Shown here piece after piece: positions 1-6,304 of a stretch of DNA of 7,447 nt (position 1 is the stretch's first letter; every line of letters begins with the position of its first letter). Below the pieces are notes generated by a model that was given only the letters and a program-made list of their open reading frames with translations, searched no databases and was not told the origin of the DNA. A program made the translations under genes and the position numbers. This stretch comes from Planctomycetaceae bacterium (GTDB lineage Bacteria > Planctomycetota > Planctomycetia > Pirellulales > Pirellulaceae), in the NCBI GenBank assembly GCA_024642765.1, contig JAHEAM010000184.1, forward strand, positions 1 to 7,447. Reading direction: 5' to 3'.

Positions 1-546
1 GCATTTAAGGACAAACCCGAAACGATCAAATCCGTTTCGGATATTAGCAAACAACTTCAACCCGCTTTAGGTGTCGCTTCCAGTACCGTTTTTGGATTGG
101 GATTGTTGGCTGCTGGACTGACAAGTGCGGTAACCGCACCGCTCGCCGCCGCCTATGTCTTCGCAGGATGCTTGGGGTTGCCGCCAAAATTGAATGACAG
201 ACGTCTAAAGTTAGTTGCGACATTCGTCCTTATTGTAGGAGTCTTTTTCAATTTGTACTTGGGTGCAAGTCCTGCCAACATCATCTTGTCAGCGCAAATC
301 GCCAATGGTTTATTGTTGCCGCTAATCGTTTTGTTCTTATTGCTGGTTGTCAACAATCGAACCTTAATGGGCGAGTATCGTAATCGCTGGGCTTCGAACT
401 TGATCGGCGCCGTGGTAATGATTGTCGTACTCGCAATCACCTATCGACAGGCCAATCAAATCATAGAAAAAATCCTGCCAGCAAAAGTCACGAATGGGCC
501 AGTAGGATTTCAACAAGTCGAGCTCTATAATGAGCGTGCAAAATAG
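1..546 (+). CDS. Nramp-family divalent metal transporter, C-terminal part (5' end outside window)
   Basis: The reading frame is open from base 1, so the gene starts upstream; 181 residues are visible. Nramp proteins import divalent metals such as Mn2+, Fe2+ or Mg2+ across the inner membrane, usually with protons. The family signal is the segment GLLAAGLTSAVTAPLAAAY (about visible residues 34-52), which matches the conserved loop between the eighth and ninth helices of Nramp proteins. Three further hydrophobic spans follow (about residues 73-90, 96-119 and 135-152), then a short polar tail ending in LYNERAK. The metal-binding residues of helices 1 and 6 lie outside the window, so neither the transported metal nor an Nramp-versus-NRMT (magnesium) assignment can be given. 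A TTG at base 97 could be taken as a start, but the upstream frame is clearly coding and continues the family alignment. The cupin gene follows after 43 nt on the same strand. Confidence 0.85.
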   Translation, partial: AFKDKPETIKSVSDISKQLQPALGVASSTVFGLGLLAAGLTSAVTAPLAAAYVFAGCLGLPPKLNDRRLKLVATFVLIVGVFFNLYLGASPANIILSAQIANGLLLPLIVLFLLLVVNNRTLMGEYRNRWASNLIGAVVMIVVLAITYRQANQIIEKILPAKVTNGPVGFQQVELYNERAK

Positions 547-576
547 GAAAGAAGACTGTCCGCCCCAAGAATATTT

Positions 577-582
577 GAGGAG
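577..582 (+). promoter_or_regulatory. Shine-Dalgarno site of the cupin gene
   Basis: GAGGAG lies 7 nt before the ATG at 590. It is the strongest ribosome binding site in the window. It decides the start of the cupin in favour of 590 over the in-frame ATG at 530, which lies inside the upstream transporter gene and has no such site. Confidence 0.75.
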
Positions 583-589
583 AAGCAAT

Positions 590-982
590 ATGAAGGTCTG
601 TCAAATAGACGACGTCGCGCAAAAGCAGGTCGACATGCCAGGCACAAAAGACTGTAAGGTTCGTTGGCTTGTCGGTCCAACGGATGGTGCACCAAATTTC
701 GCCATGCGACAATTTGAAGTTGCCCCCGGCGGCTTCACGCCACGACACTCGCACCCCTACGAACACGAGGTCTTTGTCCTTAGCGGAGAAGGCAAGGTCT
801 TCTGCGGCGAAACTCCGCATGTTTTGAAACCTGGAACAGTCGTTTATGTAGCTCCCGACGAAATTCATCAATTCAAGAATTCAGGCCCAACACCGCTCAA
901 ATTTCTTTGCCTTGTACCCAACGACTCCATGACGAAACCGATTCAACAAGCTCCCGAATGCGGCGTTGAAACGCATCAATAG
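590..982 (+). CDS. small single-domain cupin, TM1459-like (four-histidine metal site)
   Basis: A 130-residue single cupin barrel, probably cytoplasmic since no signal peptide is visible. Cupin motif 1 is GGFTPRHSHPYEHEVFVLSG (residues 47-66) and motif 2 is GTVVYVAPDEIHQFKN (82-97). Likely metal ligands are H53, H55, H59 and H93. As I recall it, this is the all-histidine set of Thermotoga maritima TM1459 (H52, H54, H58, H92), a manganese-binding cupin. Resemblance extends further: APNFAMRQF near residues 34-42 and FLCLVP at 105-110, whose C107 corresponds to a cysteine next to the TM1459 metal. TM1459 has shown oxidative alkene cleavage in vitro, but its natural substrate is unknown, so no reaction is assigned here. 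The gene sits 43 nt after a metal transporter and 20 nt before ligA, suggesting co-transcription. The family assignment is firm and the physiological role is open. Confidence 0.9.
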   Translation: MKVCQIDDVAQKQVDMPGTKDCKVRWLVGPTDGAPNFAMRQFEVAPGGFTPRHSHPYEHEVFVLSGEGKVFCGETPHVLKPGTVVYVAPDEIHQFKNSGPTPLKFLCLVPNDSMTKPIQQAPECGVETHQ

Positions 983-1002
983 TTCGTCACGGCGTTCTAA
1001 AA

Positions 1003-3045
1003 ATGGGAAATGAGAAAATACAACTCGAAAGCCTTCGCGATCAGATTCGCTATCACGACCAAAAGTACTACGTCGAGTCAGCGCCTGAAATCACGGATCT
1101 GGCATACGACAAACTCATGCAGCAGCTGCAAGAGCTCGAGCTAAAACACCCAGCTTGGATCACTCCTGATAGCCCTAGCCAGCGAGTCGGAGAACAACCG
1201 GTTCCGCACCTAGAACAATACGCACATCGAATCCCGATGCTTTCGATTGAAAACACATACAGCATCGATGAACTGCTAGATTTTGGTAAGAAGATTGAGA
1301 AAACAATTGGGCATCCAGCGCAATGGGTCGTCGAATTAAAAATCGACGGAGCTGCCGTTTCGATCGTCTACGAGAATGGCCTGCTCACGCGAGCCTTGAC
1401 GCGTGGCAATGGAACGGTCGGGGATGACATAACCCACAATGTGCGAACGCTGCGTGATGTTCCACTTCGATTAAGGGGCGATGACGTGCCTCAAATTCTA
1501 GAGGTACGCGGCGAAATCTACATGAAGAACGAAGAGCTTGTTCGTCTCAATCAGCGGCAAGCGAAAGCAGGATTACCAGACTATGCCAATACTCGCAACG
1601 TAGCCTCGGGAAGCATTCGCTTACTTGATTCCAAGATTTGTGCTGAGAGGAATTTGAGTTTCTTTTGCCATGGCTCTGGGCATTGCGAAGGCCTCAAGGT
1701 CAGAACGCACATGGAATTCTTGGATAACGTTCGGCGATTTGGCTTACCAGCAACACCTTTTGTGCAGATGTTTCCGTCGATCGAAGCAGCCGGCGTGCAT
1801 TGCAAACAAATCATCGAAATGCTTCACGAGCTGGAATTCGAAGTAGATGGACTTGTTGTCAAACTCAACGACCTGGCGTTGCGAGACTCCTTAGGCACCC
1901 GTTCAAAAAGCCCACGCTGGGTCGCGGCTTACAAATGGGAAAAATATGAGGCCACCACCAAAATAAATTCGATCGATTTGCAAGTCGGCAAGACAGGTGC
2001 GGTAACGCCTGTCGCTAACCTCGAGCCCGTCGAACTAGCCGGGACGACGGTCAGTCGGGCCAGTTTACACAACGCTGAGGAAATCGAGCGCAAGGACATC
2101 CGGATCGGCGATGTAGTTATCGTAGAGAAGGCGGGCAAGATCATTCCACACATCGTGCGAGTTGAAAAACACTTGAGACAGAGCAACCTACCCCCTTTTG
2201 TGTTCCCAAGCAAATGCCCCGACTGTAAACAACCGTTATCAAAAGATTCCGGCGGTGTTTACATTCGCTGTACGAATTTGCATTGCCCCGCTCAAGTCCG
2301 CGAGCGGTTACGCTTTTTTGCATCACGTCCAGCAATGAACATCGACGGATTGGGCGAGAAACTGGTTGATCAACTGGTCGATGGAGGCCTCGTAACCGAC
2401 CTTGCCGATTTGTATCGCTTAACAATTGAGCAATTACAATCCATTGAGCGAATGGGAAAACGATCGAGCGAAAAACTGCTCGCAGCCATTGCCGAATCGC
2501 GGGAGCAAACGCTTGATCGATTCTTGGTAGCATTGTCGATTCGACATGTTGGTTCGACGGTTGCAAAAATTTTGGCATCCCAATACGATTCCGTCGACAG
2601 CCTCGCCCAAGCAACCGCTAAAGACTTGAGTTCTATTAACGAGATTGGTGACACGATTGCCAAAAGTGTGGTTGATTTCTTTCAAAGCGACTATGGAAAA
2701 AACGTAATCTCCGGGTTCAGTGAATTAGGTCTAGTCTTCGAACCCGCGAAACAGAAAGTTGAATCACTAGGCTCGTCACTCGCCGGTAAAACATTTGTAG
2801 TGACCGGCGCATTGAGCAAATACACACGCGACGAGATCCACAAAATAATCGAAGCAAATGGTGGCAAAACCAGTTCGAGTGTAAGTGCGAAAACCGATTT
2901 CTTGGTTGCTGGTGAAAGCGCTGGAAGCAAATTGGCAAGAGCCCAGGAACTTGGCGTTGCGGTACTCAGCGAAGATGACTTCGAGGCACTCGTTAGCTCG
3001 GACTCTTCGGCTGGAAACATAAAATCTAGCGATATGTTATTCTAA
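1003..3045 (+). CDS. ligA: NAD+-dependent DNA ligase LigA
   Basis: A full-length 680-residue bacterial DNA ligase that seals nicks during replication and repair, using NAD+ to adenylate itself. Domains in order: an N-terminal Ia region with YHDQKYY and TDLAYDKL (about 17-38); the adenylation domain with catalytic lysine K113 in KIDG (113-116), then EVRGEIYM and the nucleotide-binding DGLVVKLND; an OB fold around KTGAVTPVANLEPV; a zinc finger with C405, C408, C423 and C428; helix-hairpin-helix repeats (about 440-585); and a BRCT domain (about 590-665, beginning LAGKTFVVTGAL). The usual TRGDG motif reads TRGNG here, an Asp-to-Asn change that may be natural variation; all other landmarks are intact, so the enzyme should be active. 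The start ATG has no clear ribosome binding site, but the protein begins at the usual place for the family and lies 20 nt after the cupin stop. The stop codon overlaps an ATG (TAATG). Confidence 0.97.
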   Translation: MGNEKIQLESLRDQIRYHDQKYYVESAPEITDLAYDKLMQQLQELELKHPAWITPDSPSQRVGEQPVPHLEQYAHRIPMLSIENTYSIDELLDFGKKIEKTIGHPAQWVVELKIDGAAVSIVYENGLLTRALTRGNGTVGDDITHNVRTLRDVPLRLRGDDVPQILEVRGEIYMKNEELVRLNQRQAKAGLPDYANTRNVASGSIRLLDSKICAERNLSFFCHGSGHCEGLKVRTHMEFLDNVRRFGLPATPFVQMFPSIEAAGVHCKQIIEMLHELEFEVDGLVVKLNDLALRDSLGTRSKSPRWVAAYKWEKYEATTKINSIDLQVGKTGAVTPVANLEPVELAGTTVSRASLHNAEEIERKDIRIGDVVIVEKAGKIIPHIVRVEKHLRQSNLPPFVFPSKCPDCKQPLSKDSGGVYIRCTNLHCPAQVRERLRFFASRPAMNIDGLGEKLVDQLVDGGLVTDLADLYRLTIEQLQSIERMGKRSSEKLLAAIAESREQTLDRFLVALSIRHVGSTVAKILASQYDSVDSLAQATAKDLSSINEIGDTIAKSVVDFFQSDYGKNVISGFSELGLVFEPAKQKVESLGSSLAGKTFVVTGALSKYTRDEIHKIIEANGGKTSSSVSAKTDFLVAGESAGSKLARAQELGVAVLSEDDFEALVSSDSSAGNIKSSDMLF

Positions 3046-3082
3046 TGTATCTTTGTTCTCTCTAACTTTTAAAGTTCTCAGA

Positions 3083-4045
3083 ATGCCATCTTTGGTTCCC
3101 AAAAACTTGAATGCCGCGACTATGAACATGTTGGTCGCCTTGGAAAACAGATTGAGAGTTTCCGGAACCAGGGTTTGTGATCCTGAATTGAACTACAAGA
3201 TTTTTGATTTTGGAATCGATGGTCTAGGAACTCTTGCCGGAGGCCTACTGCTCGCAGAAATTTGTATGGCCGGACTAGGAGATGTCAGTCTTGTTCCGAA
3301 TTTGAATAGCGACTTGCCGTTTGGAACTGTCTGCGTTCGCACAGACTATCCTTTGGCCGCATGTGTCGCGGCACAATATGCAGGATGGCCAATTGTCACC
3401 TCTGATTATTTTGCGATGGCCAGCGGCCCGGGGCGACTATTGCGAGGGCGTGAAGAAATTCTAAATAAGTATGCGCTCAAGGATTCTGAACAGAATGCCG
3501 TTTTGGTTTTGGAATCGTCCTTAAAACCAACCAAATCAGCTATCCAACAGATCTGCGAAGAATGCGATGTATCGCAAGAAAATTTGATTTTGTGTATGGC
3601 CCGGACTGCCAGCCTAGCCGGCACGGTACAAATTGTTGCAAGAAGTGTCGAAACGACCATGCATAAGCTTGATCAAGTTGGGATCGACCTGCGGCACGTG
3701 AATAGCGCGATCGGTTGGGCGCCAATGCCACCGATCGGTAAAAACGACTTACAATCGATTGGCTGGACCAACGACGCCATTATTTTTGGAGCACAGGTCG
3801 TTCTGACAATGGAAACAGACGACAAAGTAATCGAACAATTTGGCCCGCAAATTCCAAGCAACAGTTCAAGTGATTTTGGGCGACCATTTCGCGAAATTTT
3901 CGACGCCTACGATCGCGATTTCTACAAGATCGACAAATCTCTGTTTAGCCCAGCGCAAGTAACAATCAATAATGTTAAGAGTGGACGCACATGGGTTTTC
4001 GGGAAACAACACGTCAAGTTATTACAAAAATCGTTTGGCATCTAG
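3083..4045 (+). CDS. mch: methenyltetrahydromethanopterin cyclohydrolase
   Basis: From the ATG at 3083 the protein has 320 residues, the normal size for Mch. The enzyme interconverts N5,N10-methenyl- and N5-formyl-tetrahydromethanopterin in the cytoplasm, a step in archaeal methanogenesis and in bacterial formaldehyde or C1 oxidation. Family blocks in order: GGLLLAEICMAGLG near residue 53; SDYFAMASGPGR (107-118); LAGTVQIVARSVETTMHKL (178-196), where R187 and E190 match the Arg-x-x-Glu pair described as catalytic in archaeal Mch; GWTNDAIIFG (227-236); and a C-terminal FSPAQVTINN...GRTWVFG (288-307). A TTG at 3053 would add ten residues, but neither start has a good ribosome binding site and 3083 fits the family better. 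The gene follows ligA by 37 nt. None of the usual partners (fae, mtd, fhcABCD, methanopterin biosynthesis) is within the window. The identification is firm and the exact start less so. Confidence 0.95.
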   Translation: MPSLVPKNLNAATMNMLVALENRLRVSGTRVCDPELNYKIFDFGIDGLGTLAGGLLLAEICMAGLGDVSLVPNLNSDLPFGTVCVRTDYPLAACVAAQYAGWPIVTSDYFAMASGPGRLLRGREEILNKYALKDSEQNAVLVLESSLKPTKSAIQQICEECDVSQENLILCMARTASLAGTVQIVARSVETTMHKLDQVGIDLRHVNSAIGWAPMPPIGKNDLQSIGWTNDAIIFGAQVVLTMETDDKVIEQFGPQIPSNSSSDFGRPFREIFDAYDRDFYKIDKSLFSPAQVTINNVKSGRTWVFGKQHVKLLQKSFGI

Positions 4046-4068
4046 CGTATTGCAACAATGAAAATCCC

Positions 4069-4090
4069 TCCACCGCAACTGATGCGGGGA
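4069..4090 (-). terminator. possible terminator hairpin downstream of rimI
   Basis: Read on the minus strand, TCCCCGCA and TGCGG(T)GGA form an eight-pair stem with one bulged base around a five-base loop, followed by GGGATTTTC. It starts 20 nt after the rimI stop codon. The T tract is short and not directly adjacent to the stem, so this is only a candidate. It lies between the convergent mch and rimI genes; on the plus strand no T tract follows it. Confidence 0.35.
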
Positions 4091-4110
4091 CAGATCACGG
4101 TTCAAAGAGC

Positions 4111-4644
4111 TTAACCTGCCATGCGTGTGATGCGATTTGTAGGTACTGATTCGGTTGCAGATGCGTGGTTGAAGTGCATTACGTAGGCATCTTCAGTGGT
4201 ATCGTCGTAGTGGTCTTTCAGTAACGACACACAGACAAACCCAGCGCTCTTAAAAAACAACTGAGCGGCCAAATTGGTTTCACGAATTTCTAGTGCGATT
4301 CGCGTTCGGCGTTGTTGCGACAACTTACCGACCAACTTGTCGAGCATTTGACATCCAACACCACGGCGACGCATATCAGGTCGCACCGAAAAATTTAAAA
4401 CGTGCAGGTCACTCCGATTCAGCTCGTAGATCATGAATCCGACGACTTGATCATCGGATTCAGCGACCATCCCGATACAATTTCGTTGTCGCAAGCAGCG
4501 TATGAAATCGTCTTCAGACCAAGGAAATTCAAAGCTACTCTGCTCGATGGAGAGCACTTCCGGCATATCGCGCCGAATCATCCAACGAATATGTGAATCG
4601 ACCTCAAGTTCTTTGCGAGCAGACATTCCATTGTCGGTTGACAT
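4111..4644 (-). CDS. rimI: GNAT N-acetyltransferase, RimI-type (ribosomal protein S18 alanine N-acetyltransferase)
   Basis: A 177-residue single GNAT domain. RimI transfers acetyl from acetyl-CoA to the N-terminal alanine of ribosomal protein S18. Visible landmarks: IRRDMPEVLSIEQSSFEFPW (23-42), whose IEQ..F..PW is typical of RimI; LHVLNFSVRPD (80-90) followed by the acetyl-CoA pyrophosphate-binding loop RRRGVG (92-97); LEIRETNLAAQLFFKSAGF (118-136); and EDAYVMHF (151-158). E119 occupies the position of the proposed catalytic Glu103 of Salmonella RimI, while the proposed acid Tyr115 is replaced by F131. The last 19 or so residues are a polar extension beyond the fold. The start at 4644 is preceded by AAGGA at a rather long 10-nt spacing; an internal ATG at 4626 has no better site. 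The gene stands alone, convergent with mch. S18 specificity is inferred from family resemblance; a broader protein acetyltransferase role is possible. Confidence 0.88.
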   Translation of the reverse strand: MSTDNGMSARKELEVDSHIRWMIRRDMPEVLSIEQSSFEFPWSEDDFIRCLRQRNCIGMVAESDDQVVGFMIYELNRSDLHVLNFSVRPDMRRRGVGCQMLDKLVGKLSQQRRTRIALEIRETNLAAQLFFKSAGFVCVSLLKDHYDDTTEDAYVMHFNHASATESVPTNRITRMAG

Positions 4645-4654
4645 GCGATTTGTT

Positions 4655-4659
4655 TCCTT
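4655..4659 (-). promoter_or_regulatory. Shine-Dalgarno-like site of rimI
   Basis: AAGGA on the minus strand, 10 nt before the ATG at 4644. The spacing is longer than ideal, but it is the only purine-rich match near either candidate start and favours 4644. Confidence 0.45.
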
Positions 4660-4754
4660 TGCGTATCCGTTGTGAACATCATTTCACATCGTTTGTGTTT
4701 ATGTCGAATTTTTGGTTCGAAATCTACTTCAATCATTGATACTGATAGCGGAAA

Positions 4755-4840
4755 AATGCCTGCAGTACCATGCGATTTGAAAACGTTTGGCATTCCATGC
4801 CTGATTCCTTGTACCTTAGCAAATGGCATTACGCGTGCCA
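4755..4840. repeat. cluster of short inverted repeats built on GGCAT/ATGCC
   Basis: Three elements lie within 86 nt: AATGCC at 4755-4760; a compact palindrome GGCAT-TCC-ATGCC at 4789-4801; and TGGCA-TTACGCG-TGCCA at 4824-4840. GGCATT occurs twice (4789 and 4825) and both copies can pair with AATGCC at 4755, so alternative folds are possible. Each stem is only five to six pairs, so chance cannot be excluded. It could be an operator, a structured leader or nothing functional. Confidence 0.4.
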
Positions 4841-5000
4841 ATATTGAACAACGCAAATTTTCGCAAGACAATTGGTCTTTATCGCTCAAGCCATTCGGTT
4901 AAACTTTCGATGATCAATCTAGGCAAAATCTTTCGGATATACGAATTCTATTGTCTATTTTCGACCATTTTTCGTTTTTAACTCAACAAAACTGCTGATC

Positions 5001-6284
5001 ATGACGGCATTTTTCTTAAGTGCGGCATTCATTTCATTTGTTTCGGTCGTCGGTACCTTGATGGTGCTGGGGGTTGCGTGGCTGTATGAAAACCGGCGTT
5101 ATTCGCAGCGCCGTCTGCACGACTCAAGCCCTCACCTTGAAACGACACCCCGTGCAACTGTAATTGTCCCTTGTTTGACAAATACAGCCGGGCTGCGAGA
5201 AACCCTCAGTTCCTACCTGCGGCAAGACTACAACAATCTTGAAGTCGTATTTGTTGTGGATGATCGCCAAAGCCGTGCCGCCAGAATTGTGAAAGCGATA
5301 ATCGAAGAAAATCGATTCATGAATTTACGAATCGTGGTGAGCACTCAAGTCCCAACTGCGAGTCATCAATTGGAAGCCTGGCTTACCGGCGTGATGTCAG
5401 CAAGTCTCGAAAGCGAAGTACTGGCGTTTGGCAACTGCGATGTTCGCGTCTCGACGACGTGGCTCCGACGCATCGTAAAGGGGCTTAGCGATCCAGCAGT
5501 TGGTGCTGTGACCGGCTCAGTCTGGCAAATGCCTCGTCACCAAACGTTTGGAAATCGGTTGCGCGCTATATACCAAAATACGATCTCAACGTTTCAAGGA
5601 CCAGGGAATCAAATTATTCTGTCGTCAAAGAGCTGGGGAATTCGTAGCCGGATTGCTGACCAACTCGAGTTAAAAAGAATTTGGCAACAAGCAATCGATG
5701 ACACTTGGCCCACAATTAAAGCGATCAAAAGTGCGGGCCTAAAAATCGTTTACGCGCCGCAATGCCACGCGACTTGTACAGTGGACAGTACTTTTTTTGA
5801 GTCAGTCAACGAAATTCATCGTCAAACTGTTTTGGGACGCATCAATGCACCTTGGTATTGGCTTGGTTCATTGTGTGGAATGGCAAGCATTCAAGTAGCG
5901 TACGCCTTGACTGCTGCCGCTACGATTTTCCTCGCGTCTCAAGGACATATAGCCGCTATTGCATTTGGCTTGGCTCACATTGCCATCTACGTTTTCGGTG
6001 TTATCAGGATTTTGATTAAAAACAGCTTATGCAAAATGCATCTCCCCGATTGGCGAGTCATGCGGCGCACCCGAAACATAGACGTAATTGCGTGGCCCGT
6101 TTTCGAATGCTTAGTACTCTGTCTGCGTATCACGTCATGGTTTTCCAATACGATTCGCTGGGACTTGTTCCAATATCGCCTGAATGCCAATGGAGCAGGA
6201 CGCCTCATCGCAAAACTTCCGCAGCCGAATGACTACGAAGTCACGGAAGGCGTCTACTCAACTGAGCAAACGAAAGCGGCGTAA
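5001..6284 (+). CDS. membrane-bound family 2 glycosyltransferase (ceramide-glucosyltransferase/HpnI-like architecture)
   Basis: A 427-residue inner-membrane glycosyltransferase with the active domain facing the cytoplasm. An N-terminal hydrophobic helix (about 4-28) leads into a GT-A domain (about 52-265): RATVIVPCLT start, VVFVVDD with D87/D88 as the first nucleotide-sugar aspartate, FGNCDVRVS with D147 as the metal-binding aspartate, and AIDDTW with D233/D234 as the likely catalytic position. The sequence RQTVLGR (274-280) then lies where processive and ceramide-type enzymes carry a Q/RxxRW-like motif. Three more hydrophobic segments follow (about 288-312, 315-340 and 362-382), and the tail contains IRWDLFQYRL, a common ending in this group. 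The first aspartate of the usual D-x-D is N145 here. The acceptor is probably a lipid or a growing polysaccharide, but the sequence does not decide. No ribosome binding site precedes 5001; a later ATG at 5061 would cut into the first helix. The gene is divergent from rimI and convergent with the DUF6807 gene. Confidence 0.85.
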   Translation: MTAFFLSAAFISFVSVVGTLMVLGVAWLYENRRYSQRRLHDSSPHLETTPRATVIVPCLTNTAGLRETLSSYLRQDYNNLEVVFVVDDRQSRAARIVKAIIEENRFMNLRIVVSTQVPTASHQLEAWLTGVMSASLESEVLAFGNCDVRVSTTWLRRIVKGLSDPAVGAVTGSVWQMPRHQTFGNRLRAIYQNTISTFQGPGNQIILSSKSWGIRSRIADQLELKRIWQQAIDDTWPTIKAIKSAGLKIVYAPQCHATCTVDSTFFESVNEIHRQTVLGRINAPWYWLGSLCGMASIQVAYALTAAATIFLASQGHIAAIAFGLAHIAIYVFGVIRILIKNSLCKMHLPDWRVMRRTRNIDVIAWPVFECLVLCLRITSWFSNTIRWDLFQYRLNANGAGRLIAKLPQPNDYEVTEGVYSTEQTKAA

Positions 6285-6286
6285 CG

Positions 6287-6304
6287 CAAACCTCACTTGG
6301 TTTG
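6287..6304. terminator. inverted repeat at the convergent gene ends
   Basis: CAAACC-TCACTT-GGTTTG forms a perfect six-pair stem and spans the gap between the glycosyltransferase stop and the last codons of the DUF6807 gene. Two more pairs are possible beyond a mismatch (6284-6285 with 6306-6307). No T tract follows on either strand, so bidirectional termination is a guess from position. Confidence 0.25.

Larger units (their letters stand above)
4645..5000. other. 356-nt divergent intergenic region between rimI and the glycosyltransferase
   Basis: No convincing gene is seen. Open frames exist on both strands (plus 4672-4902, minus 4578-4889), but they lack ribosome binding sites and recognisable motifs, and the minus one runs into rimI out of frame. 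The stretch must hold the promoters for rimI and, on the other strand, the glycosyltransferase; no confident -35/-10 pair could be picked. Bases 4940-4985 are AT-rich and precede the glycosyltransferase. Bases 4755-4840 contain several short inverted repeats, listed separately. Confidence 0.6.

Noticed and set aside
530..982. Longer cupin form starting at the ATG at 530
   Set aside because: The added 20 residues overlap the transporter gene, do not resemble cupin N-termini, and lack a ribosome binding site, whereas 590 has GAGGAG at 7 nt.
2141..2614. 157-residue minus-strand frame inside ligA
   Set aside because: It is antisense to the zinc-finger and helix-hairpin-helix region of ligA, whose motifs are all intact; there is no independent evidence for a gene.
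4578..4889. Possible 103-residue minus-strand gene overlapping the start of rimI
   Set aside because: It overlaps rimI out of frame by 67 nt, has no recognised domain and no ribosome binding site; rimI is clearly the real gene in the overlap.
4672..4902. Possible 76-residue plus-strand gene in the intergenic gap
   Set aside because: No ribosome binding site, no recognised motif, and irregular Cys-rich composition; it occupies the expected promoter region. A conserved orthologue would be needed to accept it.
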